Assembly (NCBI RefSeq): GCF_044762745.1
Contig: NZ_JBIWEX010000006.1
Span: 136,731-200,730 of the forward strand
From: Psychrobacillus sp044762745
Lineage (GTDB): Bacteria; Bacillota; Bacilli; Bacillales_A; Planococcaceae
DNA length: 64,000 nt
Direction: 5' to 3'
Part shown: piece by piece, positions 62,284-64,000 of the stretch
How positions within the stretch are numbered: the stretch's first letter is position 1
How the letters are laid out: every line of letters begins with the position of its first letter
The notes under the pieces: generated by a model
Database searches by the model: none
Seen by the model: the letters and a program-made list of their open reading frames with translations, nothing else
What the model was told of the DNA's origin: nothing
Program-made: the position numbers and the translations under genes

Positions 62284-63603
62284 ATGAATGCTGTTTTAAT
62301 AGCGGTAATAGTTATGTTAGTTTTGAGTTTACTTCGAATAAATGTTGTATTCTCGTTGACAATAGGTGCAATTGTAGGTGGTCTTACAGCTGGTTTATCT
62401 ATTACAGAGACGATTGATTCATTTACAGATGGATTAGGTGATGGTGCAGCAATTGCTTTAAGTTATGGGATGTTAGGTGGTTTTGCAATCGCCATCTCTA
62501 AAACAGGAATTCCTGAGTTACTAGTTATGACAATTTTGAAATTAGTAAAACGCAATGGAGATACACAAAAAGTTGGTCTAGCAAAAGCATTAGTTTTCTT
62601 TGTTCTACTGTTGATGGCTATTTTCTCCCAAAATTTAATACCAATTCATATTGCTTTTATCCCGTTATTAATCCCTCCAATTTTAAAAATATTAAACTTA
62701 ATGAATGTCGATCGTCGATTGATCGCGTGTATTTTAGCGTTTGGATTAATAACACCTTATATGAGTTTGCCATTTGGCTTTGGGTTAATTTATCAAGAGA
62801 TTGTAGCTAAACAGATAACTGCCGCAGGAGAAGCGATTTCAACATCAGATGTATATGGACCAATGTTAATTCCGGCTATAGGGATGGTCGTAGGTTTGAT
62901 CATCGCGTTTATCATGTTCCGAAAACCACGCCAATATAAAGATCTAGAAACGAATGAGGCAGCAGAGGTAGAAGTAACAATTAAAAAGAAAAATGTTGTT
63001 TTTACTATAATTGCGCTTTTAGCTGCTGTTGTTGTACAAATACCTACAGGATCCATGATTTTAGGAGCGCTAGCAGGAGTTGTTATATTATATATAACAG
63101 GGGCGCTTAAGTGGAGAGAAGCGGATCAGTTATTAACAGATGGTATGCGTATGATGGCGTTCATAGGGTTGGTTATGATAGCTGCTAGCGGATTTGCAGC
63201 AGTAGTGACAGACTCAGGTGATGTGGAAAAGCTAGTAACTGCTTCTACTTCTATAATGGGGGACAATAAAGGTCTTGCGGTACTCATCATGTTACTGATA
63301 GGATTGGTCATTGATATGGGTATTGGTTCCTCGTTTGCAACGATTCCAATTATTGCAGTTATTTTTGTACCGATTGCTCAAGAATTTGGTTTAAGTCCTG
63401 CCGCGATTATTACGCTAATCGGAACAGCGGGTGCATTAGGTGATGCTGGCTCTCCTGCTTCGGATTCTACGTTAGGCCCAACAGCAGGATTAAATGTAGA
63501 TGGTCAACATAATCATATTCGAGATACTTGTGTTCCAACGTTTTTTATATTTAATATTCCACTGATTGTTTTTGGATGGGTTACGATTATGTTCTTTTCG
63601 TAA
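62284..63603 (+). CDS. Na+/H+ antiporter-family permease (YuiF-like)
   Basis: 439 residues with 11-12 membrane helices. It has the N-terminal domain typical of the YuiF group (LSLLRINVVFSLTIGAIVGG) and the NhaC-like C-terminal part, including GTAGALGDAGSPASDSTLGPT. The family is annotated both as Na+/H+ antiporter and as amino-acid transporter; the true substrate is open. ATG 62284 gives the normal N-terminus; no strong SD is visible. It is a single gene with its own promoter and terminator. Confidence 0.85.
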   Translation: MNAVLIAVIVMLVLSLLRINVVFSLTIGAIVGGLTAGLSITETIDSFTDGLGDGAAIALSYGMLGGFAIAISKTGIPELLVMTILKLVKRNGDTQKVGLAKALVFFVLLLMAIFSQNLIPIHIAFIPLLIPPILKILNLMNVDRRLIACILAFGLITPYMSLPFGFGLIYQEIVAKQITAAGEAISTSDVYGPMLIPAIGMVVGLIIAFIMFRKPRQYKDLETNEAAEVEVTIKKKNVVFTIIALLAAVVVQIPTGSMILGALAGVVILYITGALKWREADQLLTDGMRMMAFIGLVMIAASGFAAVVTDSGDVEKLVTASTSIMGDNKGLAVLIMLLIGLVIDMGIGSSFATIPIIAVIFVPIAQEFGLSPAAIITLIGTAGALGDAGSPASDSTLGPTAGLNVDGQHNHIRDTCVPTFFIFNIPLIVFGWVTIMFFS

Positions 63604-63625
63604 TCAAAACATATTAATAGAAGGA

Positions 63626-63658
63626 AAAGGATGATCTTTAACGAGGTCATCCTTTTAT
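63626..63658 (+). terminator. Terminator after the antiporter-family gene
   Basis: AAAGGATGATC pairs with GGTCATCCTTT (one mismatch) and TTTTA follows. Confidence 0.85.
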
Positions 63659-63698
63659 TACATTACGCGAAAGCCGGTTCCTAATATGTATCGCTTAT

Positions 63699-64000
63699 TA
63701 GTGATACTGCGTCTTAGTAAGTTGAATAAAGTGTCCGCAATGATTTTCGCTGCAGGGCGGACGCTTTCCGCGGGGTGAGCGATGAACCTTCACCGACGCT
63801 ACGCGTGCGTTGTGAAGTTTCATCTGTCTCACCAGAGGAACGAAGGCTAAGAGCGCCACATCGTGTGGCAACGCCTTCGTGACCAACATCCTGTTGGCCT
63901 CCGCTGGAGTCGCCGCCCTTCCGCGAAAATCAAAGGAGCTTGCTGACCAATTAGTTTCTCGCTTTATAAACCAAAAGTTTTATTAGAATCAAAGAGGAAA
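63699..64000 (+). repeat. Repeat element copy 5 with a nested hairpin module (partial, runs off the window)
   Basis: The left end GTGATACTGCGTC matches the family terminal repeat. The core GCAGGGCGGACGCTTTCC, TGAGCGATGAACC, CATCTGTCTCACC and CCGCTGGAGTCGCCGCC is intact. Between CTGTCTCAC and CCGCTGGAG an extra piece of about 68 bp is present (about 63832-63899). It contains CGAAGGC/GCCTTCG enclosing GCCACA/TGTGGC, then CCAACA/TGTTGG. The last 80 bases repeat, inverted, the sequence at about 25225-25305. The right end lies outside the window. Confidence 0.85.

Noticed and set aside
62160..62417. An 85-residue frame overlapping the start of the antiporter-family gene
   Set aside because: It runs through a terminator and promoter in another frame and is not protein-like.
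1..64000. CRISPR arrays, rRNA and tRNA genes, insertion sequence transposases, prophage genes
   Set aside because: No regularly spaced direct repeats, rRNA or tRNA signatures, transposase or phage proteins were seen on either strand.

Overview
The window comes from a low-GC, spore-forming Firmicute, most likely a Bacillales member of the Planococcaceae / Bacillaceae type (Lysinibacillus, Psychrobacillus or Sporosarcina-like). The clues are a CotD-type spore coat gene, the sporulation sigma factor sigH, a CtsR/McsA/McsB/ClpC operon, a dppABCDE-ykfABCD operon laid out as in Bacillus subtilis, and the standard Bacillales run radA-yacL-ispDF-gltX-cysES-mrnC-rlmB-yacP-sigH-rpmG-secE-nusG-rplKA-rplJL-rpoBC-rpsLG-fusA-tuf. 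The genus is an inference; no 16S rRNA gene is present.

Region 1 (1-12.7 kb) is a mixed housekeeping and accessory stretch. It holds a cut-off RsbR-type stressosome gene on the minus strand, a serine hydrolase, a small DUF6509-like protein, a stand-alone MurE-like ligase lacking the usual DNPR motif, a SRPBCC/ArsR pair with a visible operator, an RsuA/RluF-type pseudouridine synthase, several proteins of unknown function, a thioesterase, RtcB, CorA and a BCCT transporter. Region 2 (12.7-22.8 kb) has a spore coat gene, then a complete nine-gene murein-peptide uptake and recycling operon. DppA, YkfA, YkfB and YkfC keep their catalytic residues, several at the same residue numbers as the characterised enzymes. 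Region 3 (22.8-25.6 kb) holds a tiny transcription unit with a 21-codon ORF, a cloverleaf-like repeat, an rsgA paralogue with a C-terminal frameshift, a GNAT gene and a 641-bp repeat element with perfect 14-bp terminal inverted repeats.

Region 4 (25.6-57.1 kb) is the conserved stress / isoprenoid / tRNA synthetase / transcription-translation block, all on the plus strand. Regulatory sites are clear: a SigA promoter with a tandem CtsR box and a candidate SigB promoter before ctsR, a cysteine (UGC) T-box before cysES, an L1-type leader before rplK, an L10 leader before rplJ, an attenuator-like leader before rpoB, and an own promoter for tuf. disA, which lies between radA and yacL in B. subtilis, is absent here; an 18-bp perfect inverted repeat occupies the junction.

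Region 5 (57.1-64 kb) follows tuf, where an rpsJ/S10 cluster would be expected in many Bacillales. It carries instead a BceRS-like two-component system with its BceAB-like ABC transporter and a Na+/H+ antiporter-family permease. Two copies of the same dispersed repeat family flank this block. The most unusual feature of the window is this repeat family: at least five copies, modular GC-rich cores, terminal inverted repeats and a nested hairpin module in one copy.
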